64,000 nucleotides of DNA from Helianthus annuus. Taxonomy: Eukaryota; Streptophyta; Magnoliopsida; Asterales; Asteraceae. Location of the stretch: positions 170,243,498 to 170,307,497 of the forward strand of contig NC_035437.2 of assembly GCF_002127325.2 (NCBI RefSeq), written 5' to 3'. Both the position numbers and the translations under genes were made by a program. The notes beneath the pieces are model-generated. The model was not told the DNA's origin. It saw nothing but the letters and a program-made list of their open reading frames with translations, and made no database searches. Of the stretch, positions 25,517 to 37,032 are shown in pieces. The stretch's first letter is position 1. Each line of letters starts with the position of its first letter.

Positions 25517-25519
<3 letters not shown>
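23187..25519. mobile_element. Large noncoding element 1 in (TA)n, TAGGGG...CCCCTA ends
   Basis: The 2.3-kb insert is flanked by TA repeats and has short inverted termini TAGGGG/CCCCTA. It holds no convincing ORF. The left half is T-rich with a 13-base C run near 24285; the right half is the CGTAAAA satellite. It may be a composite or a deletion derivative of a larger DNA transposon. Class unknown. Confidence 0.55.
24367..25205. repeat. CGTAAAA-type satellite inside insert 1
   Basis: A degenerate array of about 840 bp built from CGTAAAAAACGTTAACGTAA and ACCGGCGCGTAAAACG words, with higher-order units of roughly 45-55 bp in the centre. The words CGTTAACG and CCGGCGCG are palindromic or nearly so. 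Short ORFs across it are artefacts of the repeat. Confidence 0.85.
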
Positions 25520-25563
<44 letters not shown>

Positions 25564-25566
<3 letters not shown>

Positions 25567-25967
25567 GAAGGATGTATAGAAAACCCACTTTAATTTAGAA
25601 AACCCGGGAAACTCAAAGCTCCCGATGTTTTTTTTATTTTGAAAAAATTTACACATGTTATATGCATGTTTTTAAGGGTTTTGCGCAAAAAAAATCAAAA
25701 AAGCGCCGAGTAGATATTTTTTAAAAAAATAAACAAGTTTTGGTGTAACACATGTTACATTCATCTGACATATTTGTAACATGTGTTACACCAAAACTTG
25801 TTTATTTTTTTAAAAAATAACTACTCGGCGCTTTTTTGATTTTTTTTGCCCAAAACCCTTAAAAACATGTATATAACATGTGTAAATTTTTTCAAAAGAA
25901 AAAAACATCGGGAGCTTTGAGTTTCCCGGGTTTTCTAAATTAAAGTGGGTTTTCTATAGATACTTAC

Positions 25968-25970
<3 letters not shown>
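25564..25970. mobile_element. Hairpin MITE 2 in (TA)n
   Basis: Two nearly perfect inverted arms, 25573-25758 and 25776-25961, are separated by about 17 bp. The ends are TAGGGGAAGG on the left and a decayed counterpart on the right; TA tracts flank both sides. A transcript would fold into one long hairpin. Confidence 0.85.
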
Positions 25971-26028
<58 letters not shown>

Positions 26029-26030
<2 letters not shown>

Positions 26031-26571
26031 GGAAGGTTCATTTGAGAATAAATTTAATGTGAGAAGAAAAAGAAGAAAGGACATATTTGTAAACTACTAT
26101 TTCATTTATAACTCATATCATTAGTTTTTCTCTATTTAATTAATTAGTCAACTAATCATTAATTATCCTACATATAATCTACAAAACCTACACATATCAA
26201 AATTTTCCTACATATACCCTACACATTCTAGAATTTTATCCTACACAGTCGAAATTTATCCTACACACCTCGAAATATATCCTACATAACTCGTAATTTA
26301 TCCTACACAACTAGTAATTTATTCTACACTTTAAATTAAGTTGTTTTTTTAATTTGGAAAAAGTATATATTTTGAAAAGGAGTTACAAATTTAATTTAGT
26401 TAGTTATTAAAGGGGAAGAATACAAATTAATGGTTTATGTAAGTTTACCAATATACCCTTATATTAAAATTAAATGCAAATATTAAATGAAGTAAAATGA
26501 AGCATTCTTATTGGTTAAAATTTTTTCTTTTTTCTTCTTACAAAAAAATTCTTCTCATTTGAACCCTCCCC
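26029..26571. mobile_element. MITE 3 in (TA)n
   Basis: Inverted ends of about 45 bp begin GGGGAAGGTTCATTTGAGAA on the left and, in reverse complement, GGGGAGGGTTCAAATGAGAA on the right. TA tracts flank it. The interior is AT-rich with repeated 'tcctacaca' words at 26160-26320. No ORF. Confidence 0.85.
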
Positions 26572-26585
26572 TATATATATATATA

Positions 26586-26962
26586 GGGGAAGGTTCAAAT
26601 GAAAACTACTAGTTATTGTGAAAACTCGAAAACTAATTAAAAAAAGCCAAAAAACATACAAATTTTTTTTTTGCAAACCAAATTTCGCAGGTTTTTTTAT
26701 ATAAAAAAATTTTCAAAAAAAAAAAAAAATTTGTGTAGTGCACATGTGTTACTACACATGTGTATGTGTACTACACATGTGTATTATTACACATGTGCAC
26801 TACACAAAATTTTTTTTTTTTGAAAATTTTTTTTTTATATATAAAAACCAGCGATTTTTATAAAAAAATTGAAAAAAAAAAAAAAAAATTTTGTGTGTTT
26901 TTTAGGCTTTTTTAATTAGTTTTCGAGTTTTCACAATAAAAGTGGTTTTCATTTGAACCATC

Positions 26963-26965
<3 letters not shown>
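26586..26965. mobile_element. Hairpin MITE 4 in (TA)n
   Basis: The ends GGGGAAGGTTCAAATGAAAA and, in reverse complement, GGGGATGGTTCAAATGAAAA match those of MITE 3. The arms stay complementary almost to the centre, where ACACATGTGT words form further palindromes at 26745-26800. TA tracts flank it. Confidence 0.85.
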
Positions 26966-27017
<52 letters not shown>

Positions 27018-27366
27018 CACTCGTGTTAAATATAGTAACCCTAATTCAACCTTATCCTTACATCACGAGACAGAACCCCAACGAACTTAGTCGGGCAGAG
27101 CCTTGACATGCGTTATGGGGCTCCAGATTAATCAGAAAGGGTATCAGTGATCGGGGGTTAAAACACTTAAAACGGGGCAGGGCATTATTATTATTGATGA
27201 TAATTAAAAAAATAGAAATAGAAGAATAGTGATGGAAAGTTGGCGAGAGTTCAGAGGGTAGAAAGAAAGGAAAGAAAATAGCAATTGTGAATGACCTTTC
27301 GTGTCCCTATTTATAGTGTGCCAAAACCTTGGAAAACAAGCTGACTAAGATTCATTTTTGATACAA

Positions 27367-27901
27367 CTAGGATTTAGTCCCGCGGGCGTTGCCCCGCGGG
27401 CTAGAACATCGTGTGAGCGAGTGTTGTCTTCATATGTTTTGCTTTATTTATAACGTCGACTTAACTTTTAATTAGCAATTCCTAATTATAATGCCGAGTA
27501 AAGGACTTTAAAGAATCTACTCAATGACTAAACAGGCTAGTTGAAGACTGCTTCTTTTACATGGAGCATTTTGAAATCTATGAAATCCAATTAAGAAAGT
27601 CCAACAGGTAACTTGTATATCGTATAACCATGAAATGATGAAGCAGACAACATATTTAACATATGCAAAGCATAGCTTGATATGAAACATTTATATTTAT
27701 AAAATACTACAAATATCCAAAATTTAATAGTACGAAAGATGATCTAGACAGTTATTCCAATCGGGAAGCATATTAAATTCAGATTCTAAAAGGTCAATCC
27801 TGAGCCCTTCTATAAAATGACATTATTACCTTATGATTGTTAAACCAACTTGCGAATTTCATCCCGACAAACGCATCATCATCAACAGAGCATCCATCCA
27901 T
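27367..27901 (-). mobile_element. Partial Helitron copy (3' end) from the tandem duplication
   Basis: Identical in layout to 29240-29765: CTAG end at 27367-27370, then the hairpin CCCGCGGGCGTTGCCCCGCGGG read on the plus strand in slightly different form. It ends within the gamma-carbonic anhydrase fragment. It is a by-product of the duplication, not an independent insertion. Confidence 0.8.
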
Positions 27902-28851
27902 GTCACTGTTGATCATTCTTTCAACTAGTGACTCTGGTCATAACACTGTTGATCATTCTCTCAACTAGTGTTTTTGGTCATGTCACTGTTGATCATTCTC
28001 TCAACTAGTGACTCTGGACTTAGTAGTGTCCCGTGATATTACTTTGTCAAATATATTTTCTATGGCACAAAACCACTTAACCCAGAAAATGAAATATATC
28101 ATTTTCTGTTAAACTAATAGCTATAACTTTATCAAATATAATATATTAACTAAATAATTGTGATATTATTCTTTAATATATTAACGTAACTAAGATTAAA
28201 ATATAATCTTAGTATATTAAAAGTAGAATATATTATTTTTTGACATATTTTATTATGATATACATCTATGTCAAATATAACATGTAATAATTTAGTATAT
28301 TACATATTATATTATATTTGTAGAAAATATATGATGTTTAATAGTCTAGTAAAATATATTTAAGTCTTTTTCTTTTTCATTATTTATATATAAGTTTATT
28401 CATCATGTCAATTTGCTTTGACAAACTTGGCCTAGCTAGGTGTCCCAAACCAACCGCATAACATCGCCCATTCCATATATCTTATATAAATTTATAAGAT
28501 ATATTCAATATTTTAATATAGTAATGTAAAAAAAAGAACATTAAGTATAGGCTATGGCTACTAGGGCATAATTCCCCCGTGCTTGTGGTCATGCTACTAT
28601 TGGCTAACTTTTTGACCAATAGTAACGAGGGTCAAGTAATGTATAAAACCTCACATACCGACAGTTATTATAGAATATAAAAATTTAATCACTATAAGTA
28701 TAACTGGTAAATATTTAGGATTTTGGAAAGTATAATTGTATCACAAAAAGGTGATAAAACTGTGAGAAAAGAGAAGGGACTCACCTTGTAACTTTAGGGT
28801 TCAACTAGAAAGCCTATTGGTAGAATCTTTGGTATAACTTCTGAGCTATTT

Positions 28852-28890
<39 letters not shown>

Positions 28891-29765
28891 TCGTGTTAAG
28901 TATAGTAACCCTAATTCAACCTTATCCTTACATCACGAGACAGAATCCCAACGAACTTAGTCGGGCAGAGCCTTGACATGCGTTATGGGGCTCCAGATTA
29001 ATCGGAAAGGGTATCAGTGATCGGGGGTTAAAACACTTAAAACGGGGCAGGGCATTATTATTATTATTGATGATAATTAAAAAAATAGAAATAGAAGAAT
29101 AGTGATGGAAAGTTGGCGAGAGACCAGAGGGTAGAAAGAAAGGAAAGAAAATAGCAATTGTGAATGACCCTTTGTGCCCCTATTTATAGTGTGCCAAAAC
29201 CTTGGAAAACAAGCTGACTAAGATTCATTTTTGATACAACTAGGATTTAGTCCCGCAGGTGTTGCCCCGCGGGCTAGAACATCGTGTGAGCGAGTGTTGT
29301 CTTCATATGCTTTGCTTTATTTATAACGTCGACTTAACTTTTAATTAGCAATTCCTAATTATAATGCCGAGTAAAGGACTTTAAAGAATCTACTCAATGA
29401 CTAAACAGGCTAGTTGAAGACTGCTTCTTTTACATGGAGCATTTTGAAATCTATGAAATCCAATTAAGAAAGTCCAACAGGTAACTTGTATATGGTATAA
29501 CCATGAAATGATGAAGCGGACAACATATTTAACATATGCAAAGCATAGCTTGATATGAAACATTTATAAAATACTACAAATATCCAAAATTTAATAGTAC
29601 GAAAGATGATCTAGACAGTTATTCCAATCGGGAAGCATATTAAATTCATATTCTAGAAGGTCAATCCTGAGCCCTTCTATAAAATGACATTATTACCTTA
29701 TGATTGTTAAACCAACTTGCGAATTTCATCCCGACAAACGTATCATCCTCAACTGAGCATCCATG
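27902..29765. repeat. Tandem duplication unit 2 (no MITEs)
   Basis: Repeats unit 1 with a plain (TA)n tract at 28855-28886 in place of the MITE cluster. It contains a TATTTATA promoter motif (minus sense) near 29180 and continues without a break into the full Helitron. Confidence 0.8.
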
Positions 29766-29980
29766 TAAAACAGCACTATGACCTGAATTGCATTTATTTA
29801 ATTAGTTTATCATCTATTAATATAAAAAATAATATTTCAAAACATGTTACTCACCAACAGTGACATTGTCACCAATCACAGTCGAATGCACCTTTCCTGG
29901 TAGATTAGATTTTTCAACATGCACAAGTGAGTGATCCTATATGTCCGTGCCAGATCCAATACTAATGCTATTTACATCAC
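29727..29980 (-). pseudogene. Gamma-carbonic anhydrase gene fragment captured by the Helitron
   Basis: Two exons are readable on the minus strand. Exon 29855-29980 encodes GDVNSISIGSGT...DHSLVHV...VIGDNVTV, with one in-frame TAG (29934-29945 region) where the family has a Gln-like codon. Exon 29727-29782 continues in phase with GHSAVLHGCSVEDDTFVGM. They are joined by an intron with a GTGAGT donor and a CAG acceptor. The left-handed beta-helix pattern and the metal-ligand histidine positions (LVHV, GHSA, LHGC) identify the plant mitochondrial gamma-CA family linked to respiratory complex I. The gene is cut off on both sides and has the stop, so it is a dead fragment. Retained introns point to DNA-level capture, as Helitrons do, not retroposition. 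Confidence 0.85.
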
Positions 29981-30179
29981 CTATATACAAAACCATATCT
30001 CATTAGTGAAACAATATTTAATAGCTAGTATTTAGTAAATCAGGTGAAACATTAAGCAATTTCTTACGATACCTCTACTGTCTGCAAGATGAAGACGTAC
30101 GTTTACATTCCTTATTAAAATCAATGTTAACGCTTGAACCACACAGGTCAAACAAAGTTAGCACATAAAGATGAGAGTT

Positions 30180-31740
30180 TCGAGCTAATCTTTTGATCAA
30201 ACCCACAAAACCTAACGAAAACAGTAAGAAATCAACACATTCAGATTAAAAAACTTGAAAAACACGTAATACTATATAGATTTCAACTTTTTAATCTATC
30301 AAATATCTCAATTTCTCCATTAATCAAAGTAACCTTAACATCAATAATATCAGTCACAAATGACCAGATTGAAAGTCAAACTTTCACAAACACATAAACA
30401 CATACATACAAAACATGTCATTTCTCTTAAATAAACGTTCGAACCTAATAATCTTTGGAAAGTTTCAGATAAGACATATGAACCACCTTTTCAATAAAAC
30501 TCAAGCCTTAAGTACCGAGAAACCGAATTGAAAATCATGCCAAAAAAATTAAGAATCACTAAAAAACCACAAAACAAACATCATTTTGAAACCGAAAACC
30601 GACATCCAACAGTCTGCCTGGCTGTGTTTCTGACACTCACCAGAAAATCAAGAAGGACTTAATCTTACACAAACCCACTTGTCCAAGATTCTATTTTCAT
30701 AATCAGAAATCTGATCCATGTGCAGATAAGTCAAAATCAAATCAAAAGAGGCTCAAATATGAATTGACAAAAAAGATGCGGGTTACCCCATGGCTGCAAA
30801 TACACGGTTGCATAGTCACAAAATATCAACTATGCCATCCTAATATTGCCTCGCCAAGATACGGGTCAGATCTTTGATGTCCACCTTTAATACCTATCAT
30901 CACAGCCTTTAAACAAATGTACAAACAAATACTGTTGCTACCATAACAACGAAAACACCACCATAGGTATTGTGAGCAAGCACAAAAACCAAATTGACTC
31001 AGGTATTAAACACCATCATCGTCACCAAAGCCCATAAAATCCAAATCGAATCAGGCATAAAACATGTAACCACATTGAAGGTGTGACTGAGAGGCCATAG
31101 ACGGCCGGAAATAGCTCAGAAAGCCGCCGGAAATGACCGGCCAAACCCCCTCTGTCGATCTGTCTCTACATAATCCGAAACACACCCTCCTTGTTACATT
31201 GTCTTCCCCGCGTCGGACCGCACAACCGCCGCTATAGAAAAAGAATCTTCACCGCTCCCTCTGCTTTGTCCCACCTTTGCGAAACTCAAACCTCAAAAAC
31301 CCTCTCTGCTTGACCGCCACCGTCACCGAACACAACGAAAGTGCAGAGCGAGAGGAGATGGTGATGCAAATGTGGTTGTGGTGATTCCGTCGTTCATGGT
31401 TGGCCGGAGGTTTTCCGCCATGTGGAGTGGCTGTGGTTGCAGCTCTCTCACCCTCACTTTCTCAAACCTACAAAACTTAAACATTACCTGATTTAAAGAG
31501 AATACTCAGAGACAGAGGCAAATGATATATTTTATGAAAGAAAGTTTTTATGGTGGGGAAGATGGATAGAATGCTCAGAGAGACAGGGGATAACATGTAT
31601 GGTGGGAAGGAAGATGGTAGATGTGTGGACACATGTGTGAAGGAGAAACCGTATATATATATTTTTTTTTTTTTTTTTTTTGAAACACACCCTAAGCTCA
31701 AGTTACAACCACCCAAAGCCAAAAGTAGTTGCTTCTTTAT
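30180..31740. other. Helitron interior without identified gene
   Basis: GC content rises at 31080-31400 and looks like a captured 5' gene end, but no protein family could be recognised in any frame. A poly-T run lies at about 31661-31680. Confidence 0.4.
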
Positions 31741-31747
31741 ATATGGA

Positions 31748-32313
31748 ATAATATATACACATATACATTCACCTCCACCACATTCCCATAATTCTATTTT
31801 GTAGGACACGTCCCCATGTATCCATCCATTTAATTTTTAATTTTGATATATTTTATTATTATAATTAATTCAACTGCTTTACTTATTTGGCGCTTATAAC
31901 TTGTAAAAGATGACGTGTTATAAAACTATGAATATACCATTTAGAACGAGAATAATCTTGTCTACATTTTGAACCAAGTTTCATTAAAAACAGAGTAAGT
32001 CCAAATACAATGTATTTTTATAATTTAATTATTAAACGGTTCCTAGTCCCGTCTAGGTACTTTATATTTCTAACAGTCAACTTACCCGTAATCTACCTGT
32101 CTAATAATATAAGTTTTTATACACTTTTATTTTAATAGAAAGGTCACCCATATACAAGCCAATTAATTAGTATAACATTCCAACCAACTATATATAAAAT
32201 AGTTTTAAAACTATTTGGGTCGAATAATTATATTAAAAATAAAACTAGTTACTAGTGGTTAATAAATTAAACAATCTATAATTCTTATATGATAAAAAAA
32301 TGGATATGTTACA
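31748..32313 (-). repeat. Terminal block of the left element C LTR
   Basis: Matches 44809-45369 of the right LTR and the end of the solo LTR (about 3400-4000). AT-rich, no gene. Confidence 0.85.
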
Positions 32314-32326
32314 TCCTCCCCACCTT
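32314..32326 (-). promoter_or_regulatory. Polypurine tract of element C
   Basis: In minus sense AAGGTGGGGAGGA, the same tract as in element B, directly abutting the 3' LTR. Confidence 0.88.
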
Positions 32327-33446
32327 GTTTTAAATCTCGTCCTCGAGATTTGGGCTACAATGTTTCCTTTAAGGTTATGTCACGTCTTAGTCAATAAGAA
32401 TAGTATTAAGGTAAATGACACAGAATCAAGACGTGTTCAAATGAATACGAGTTTTACAATAAACAGGACTTAATGGTTCAACGGAATTATTTCCAGAAAT
32501 CGATGTCAGACAAACGAGGTGAAATGAGATCATTTTCAAGGTAGCTAGGTTCAAGCCAACGGAGATATATGATCAATAGATATCTAAATTCAATGTTTAC
32601 AAGTTGTAAGTGACTTTAGGAACAATAGAATTCATTGTTAAAGGAAACTTACTTTGATTGTCAACCGAGGAAGATTTAGAATCAACAAGCTCAAAATGAA
32701 ATAGAAGCACAAAAATAATTTGTCAACTATCAAACCATGATATGAGAAAAATCAGTGTGTTGAGATGATTGAATTGCAAGGATACACCGAAATACAACAG
32801 AGTTTAGTGTATCATTGTCTTAATACATAATTGCATCAAGACTATTTTCAATGATGAGTCAAACGAAAGACATACGTGGTTTTGAATGATTCGTATGATT
32901 GTGATTAGCCCAAGCTACAAGTTTATATCGACGCCGCAAGGTGTCGTAATGATTGAAATAGTTCAATAATTACGGTGACCGAACAAATTCACCGTTTGCG
33001 GCAATCAACTGAAAGTTTTAATGAAGTAAATTTGGATATTTATTTCAAATAAATCTTATAGGATTTTCAATTGATGATGAAAGACCAAATGAATATCATA
33101 GAATTGTTTTTTGATCAATGATGCAAGAATCTTTAGAGATACACCGGAATATGATATGAATTTGTGTACTCTTATCTTAACACATAATTGTATTAAGACT
33201 GTTTAAGATAATGAACCAACAGAAATTAAATAAATAAATTCGTACATCAGGTGTGAAAACGAGATTAGCTCAAGCTTGAAATTAAAGAAAACGCCACCAC
33301 AAGGTGTCGTAACCAAATAAATGATTCAATGAAAGTGAAGACCAAACAAGTCTGTTATGGTTTTGAATAGATGAAGTACTTGACATGATGCATTTATTTA
33401 AAAACTTTTATTTATGCCAGGGTTAAATAATAACTTAACTTAGATA
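32327..33446 (-). other. Noncoding internal part of element C
   Basis: Pol would be expected here in an autonomous element. No protease, RT, RNase H or integrase motif is seen in any frame. Two related segments (about 32730-32960 and 33110-33320) repeat words such as CACCGAAATA and AGGTGTCGTAA, so part of it is an internal duplication. Confidence 0.7.
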
Positions 33447-34647
33447 TTACATATCAGCGATTACATCTGGAATCATTTCTGCTTCTTGCGTCGTAAGTAC
33501 GAATGCTTGCGCGCTCCTCTTAGCTTCATCTGTTGTTCTTGTTCTGGCCTTGTTGTCGAATGCTTTGGTCAGTTTCTGGCAATATGGTTTGATGTGTCCT
33601 GTTTCTCCGCAATTGTAACAGATATTAGTTTTCCTTCTACATTTTTCCTCTATATGCCCAGTCATCTTGCAGAAGTTACAGTAGGGTGTTCTCCTAAAAC
33701 GACATTTTCCTGAATGCTTTTTGTTACAGCTTCTGCCGGTAGGTTGCTCCAACGACGGTTCAGTTCCTTTCTTCTTAAATTCTTGGGAAATTTTCTGGGC
33801 TAACTCTTTCTTCTTGTTTTCTTCTCTTGTGCGGATTAGTCCATCTGTCAGGATGTTAGCTAGTTCAACTGTTTCTTCAATAGTCTGTGGTCTAGAAACC
33901 TTGACCATGTCTCGGATTTCGCTAACTAATCCCCAAATATAACGAGAAATTAGTACCGGTTCTGGCGAAGCCAGAGTTGGTACTAGTCTTGCGTATTCGA
34001 AGAACGTTGTCGTATATTGACGACAATTCACATCTATCATTTTATGATTTAGGAACTCGTTAGCCATTCGTTCCTTTTCATAAGGGGGACAAAATTTCCT
34101 TTCTGTCATTTCCTAGAATTTTTCTCAGTTCATGGCATAAGCCATGTCACTTCCTTTTGCCTGAAAAATTGTATTCCACCATTCTAAGGCTTCTTCCTTA
34201 AAGAGGTTGGAAGCATACATCACCTTATCTTTTTCGTCACATTTGCTGATTTTAAGAATAGCTTCCGTCTTTTCCAACCATCGTAGAGCAGCCGTGGCTC
34301 CTTCACTACCCGCGAATTCAGTTGGTTTACAAGCTAGAAATTCTTTGTAGGTACACCCGAGAGTCATCACCTTCCTTTTCTTGGGAAATGGGGTTTTGAT
34401 ATTATCATCATTGTCTCCATTGACACTATGGCTAAAACTGTCGTTACGAGTATGCTTGCTACTCACAGACAGCTTTGGTGTGTTCTACGGGGTTTTTAAC
34501 AGCTTTAATTATTAAAGGTATAGCATTAGCTATTCCTTGGGCTATCATATTTTCTATAGCATTTTTATCCAAAGGATTTTCATTATTAGTATGAACTTCG
34601 GGATTATGTGATACTTTATTCGACATCTGAATTATAAACATTTTCAA
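33447..34647 (-). pseudogene. gag: Gag of element C, damaged
   Basis: Read on the minus strand in three pieces: 34647-34459, 34466-34125 and 34109-33447, broken by a frame change and stops. The protein matches the gag of element B closely: [38 protein letters not shown]. Two CCHC knuckles are intact (CNFCKMTGHIEEKC, CYNCGETGHIKPYC). It ends at IPDVIADM followed by a stop, just where the protease starts in element B. So this copy could at best have supplied gag before it decayed. Confidence 0.9.
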
Positions 34648-34826
34648 TTATTATTATCACAGAACAAAACAAGACAATACTTTCAAGAATCACATGTGCA
34701 AATATATATACATATATACATATATATATAAATCTACAAGAATAGCACATATGTTACATTGTATTAATTTCCTAACTTTATTGTTTGAGTTTAGATATTA
34801 AAAGAACACCTAAATAGCTTAAACAA

Positions 34827-34841
34827 GTGGCTCTGATACCA
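34827..34841 (-). promoter_or_regulatory. Primer binding site of element C (tRNA-iMet)
   Basis: GTGGCTCTGATACCA on the plus strand is TGGTATCAGAGCCAC in element sense, five bases from the LTR end at 34847. Confidence 0.92.
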
Positions 34842-35427
34842 CCTTCTGTCACAGCCCCCGACCCCACCCTGGGAGCGAGAGCCGTGAACCAGCCAGATGG
34901 TATCGGTGTTTATTAATTACGCAGTAGAAAAATTTTCATCAGAATCGTAGTTAGGAAATAATTTCAGAGTTTGTAAAACACCAAACTTTTAATATTAAAC
35001 AAATAGGCTTAAAACCATAATAAAATTAAATTGTTTTCATAGGGATAAATCCAAATAAATAAAACATAATTTTCTTCTTTTATTCAGGTGTTCATAGCCA
35101 CTTTATTTAAGCCTTCAGTGCTCCATAGCTGGCTTCTATTATCTTTACAACAAGTTACCTGAAACACGTTTTGAAAACATTTTATCAGTAATAAATACTG
35201 GCGAGTTCATTCCATTTTTATAAAAATATATTGTTATACTTTACAGCATTAAGAGTGTTTATATTTACCCAAAACTCAATCAGTATTTGTCACATGGTGG
35301 CAGTTCCGATGTGACAGTGGTCATATCACTCATTGGCTCACTTTCGTCCAATAGTGAATTTATCAAGTAATAGATATTTAGTATATCTTACTATTATATT
35401 GGTCACTAGGCGATTCCTGTGACGGTG

Positions 35428-35705
35428 GTCAAATCACTGTTGATCATTCTCTCAACTAGTAACTCGGGTCATATTACTGTTGATCATTCTCTCAACTAGT
35501 AATTGTGGTCATATCACTGTTGATCATTCTTTCAACTAGTGACTCGGGTCATATTACTGTTGATCATTCTCTTAACTAGTAATTCTGGTCATATCACTGT
35601 TGATCATTCTTTCAACTAGTGACTCGGGTCATAACACTGTTGATCATTCTCTCAACTAGTGCCTTTGGTCATGTCACTGTTGATTACTCTCTCAACTAGT
35701 GACTC
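35428..35705 (-). repeat. 40-bp minisatellite in right LTR of element C (7 copies)
   Basis: Same unit and copy number as at 22035-22310. Confidence 0.9.
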
Positions 35706-36151
35706 TGGACTTAGTAGTGTCCCGTGATATTACTTTGTCAAATATATTTTCTATGGCACAAAACCACTTAACCCATAAAGTGAAATATATCATTTTCTGT
35801 CAAACAGCTATAACTTTATCAAATATAATATATTAATTAAATAAGTGTGATATTATTCTTTAATATATTAACGTAACTAAGATTAAAATATAATCTTAGT
35901 ATATTAAAAGTAGAATATATTATTTTTTGACATATTTTATTATGATATGCATCTATGTCAAATATAACATGTAATAATTTAGTATATTACATATTATATT
36001 ATATTTGTAGAAAATATATGATGTTTAATAGTCTAGTAAAATATATTGAAGTCTTTTTCTTTTTCATTATTTATATATAAGTTTATTCATCATGTCAATT
36101 TGCTTTGACAAACTTGGCCTAGGTAGGTGTCCCAAACCAGTGTTATTCATC

Positions 36152-36579
36152 ATTAGGGTTTGTTGACACAAGAGCGAAACCCTGATGACCTTTGGAGCGA
36201 AATCCCAGTGTTATGTCACAAAAGCGAAACCCTAATGATCTTTGGAGCGAAACCTCTCAATTTTGGTGACACAGGAGCGAAATCAGGGTCTTGAATGTTC
36301 AAAAGAGCGAAATCTGATGTACAAATGAGCGAAACCCCCTCCTAATGTCCATAAAAGCGAAACCTAGTCCGAGGTCAATTTTGTCCATTTTTACTTTGAA
36401 TTTAGGTCTCAAATTCTCAGGGATTTGTCTATGTTCAATTACGCACAATCTGTGAAATTTTGATCCAATTTTGACCGGTAAAACTTTCTGAAATGAAGAA
36501 AGAAGGTGTAGAAGTAAGAAATCTTGATGAAATCCAGCTAATCTGTGCAGAACTCCTCCTCCTGAGCTCCGATACCACT
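36152..36579 (-). repeat. Second partial leader of element D
   Basis: Appears identical by eye to 43295-43722, primer site included (GCTCCGATACCA at 36566-36577). It lies outside the left LTR of D, where host sequence would be expected. Confidence 0.85.
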
Positions 36580-37032
36580 TGTAGGATCGTGTTCTGACCC
36601 GAACGAGTCGTTCAGAGGAGTTTTACTTCGTTTCAGGTGCGGAATAACAAGAAACGAAGGTAGATACAACTGATTCTTCACTAAAACTGCTAACCGTATT
36701 GATTAACACTCGATTACACGCAGTTCTTCACACCGGCAGCACTTCGGTATGGAATACAAGGCAACGATAATGATTTCGCTCATGCAACACCTATATATAG
36801 TTGCTGAGATTTCGCTCATACGTACATGCACACATGAGTGAAACCTCTACATGTCCAAATAAGCGAAACCTATGACTAAGACCATATGAGCGAAATCCCT
36901 ATTGACCATATGAGCGAAATCATCTTTCTAATAACATACACTCTCCTATTTTCTCGTAAAACGCGCCCTAATCTATACAATACAATGTAAGACTCGATAC
37001 AAGACGAAGTCGACAGATGTAGTGCACCAACA
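36580..37032 (-). repeat. Left (3') LTR of element D
   Basis: 453 bp; preceded in element sense by the polypurine tract GAGGGGGAGTC at 37033-37043. Confidence 0.9.

Larger units (their letters stand above)
22191..27901. repeat. Tandem duplication unit 1 (LTR segment plus Helitron 3' end), with MITEs
   Basis: The sequence from the LTR minisatellite to the middle of a Helitron fragment recurs directly downstream at 27902-29765. Unit 1 differs mainly by four MITEs in its (TA)n tract. The junction near 27901 joins Helitron sequence (GAGCATCCAT) to the LTR minisatellite, a joint found nowhere else in the window. Confidence 0.8.
29240..31747 (-). mobile_element. Helitron with captured host gene fragments
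   Basis: On the minus strand the element starts TCCATATATAAAGAAGC at 31747 and ends with a GC-rich hairpin followed by CTAG at 29240-29243, then a host T. The right LTR of C lacks it and gives the empty site, GATACAA next to TATATACA, apart from a few extra bases near the 5' junction. No Rep/helicase gene is present, so it is non-autonomous. It carries gamma-carbonic anhydrase exons with introns (29727-29980) and other gene-like sequence of unknown origin at about 30600-31400. Confidence 0.8.
21429..32313 (-). repeat. 3' LTR of element C (left), swollen by nested inserts
   Basis: LTR sequence occupies 21429-23186, 27015-27366, most of 27902-29239 and 31748-32313. The rest is MITEs, Helitron sequence and a tandem duplication listed separately. 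Comparison with the right LTR places each junction. Confidence 0.85.

Noticed and set aside
31477..31809. 110-aa minus ORF and 84-aa plus ORF
   Set aside because: Overlap on opposite strands at the Helitron 5' end with a poly-T run; low complexity, no family.
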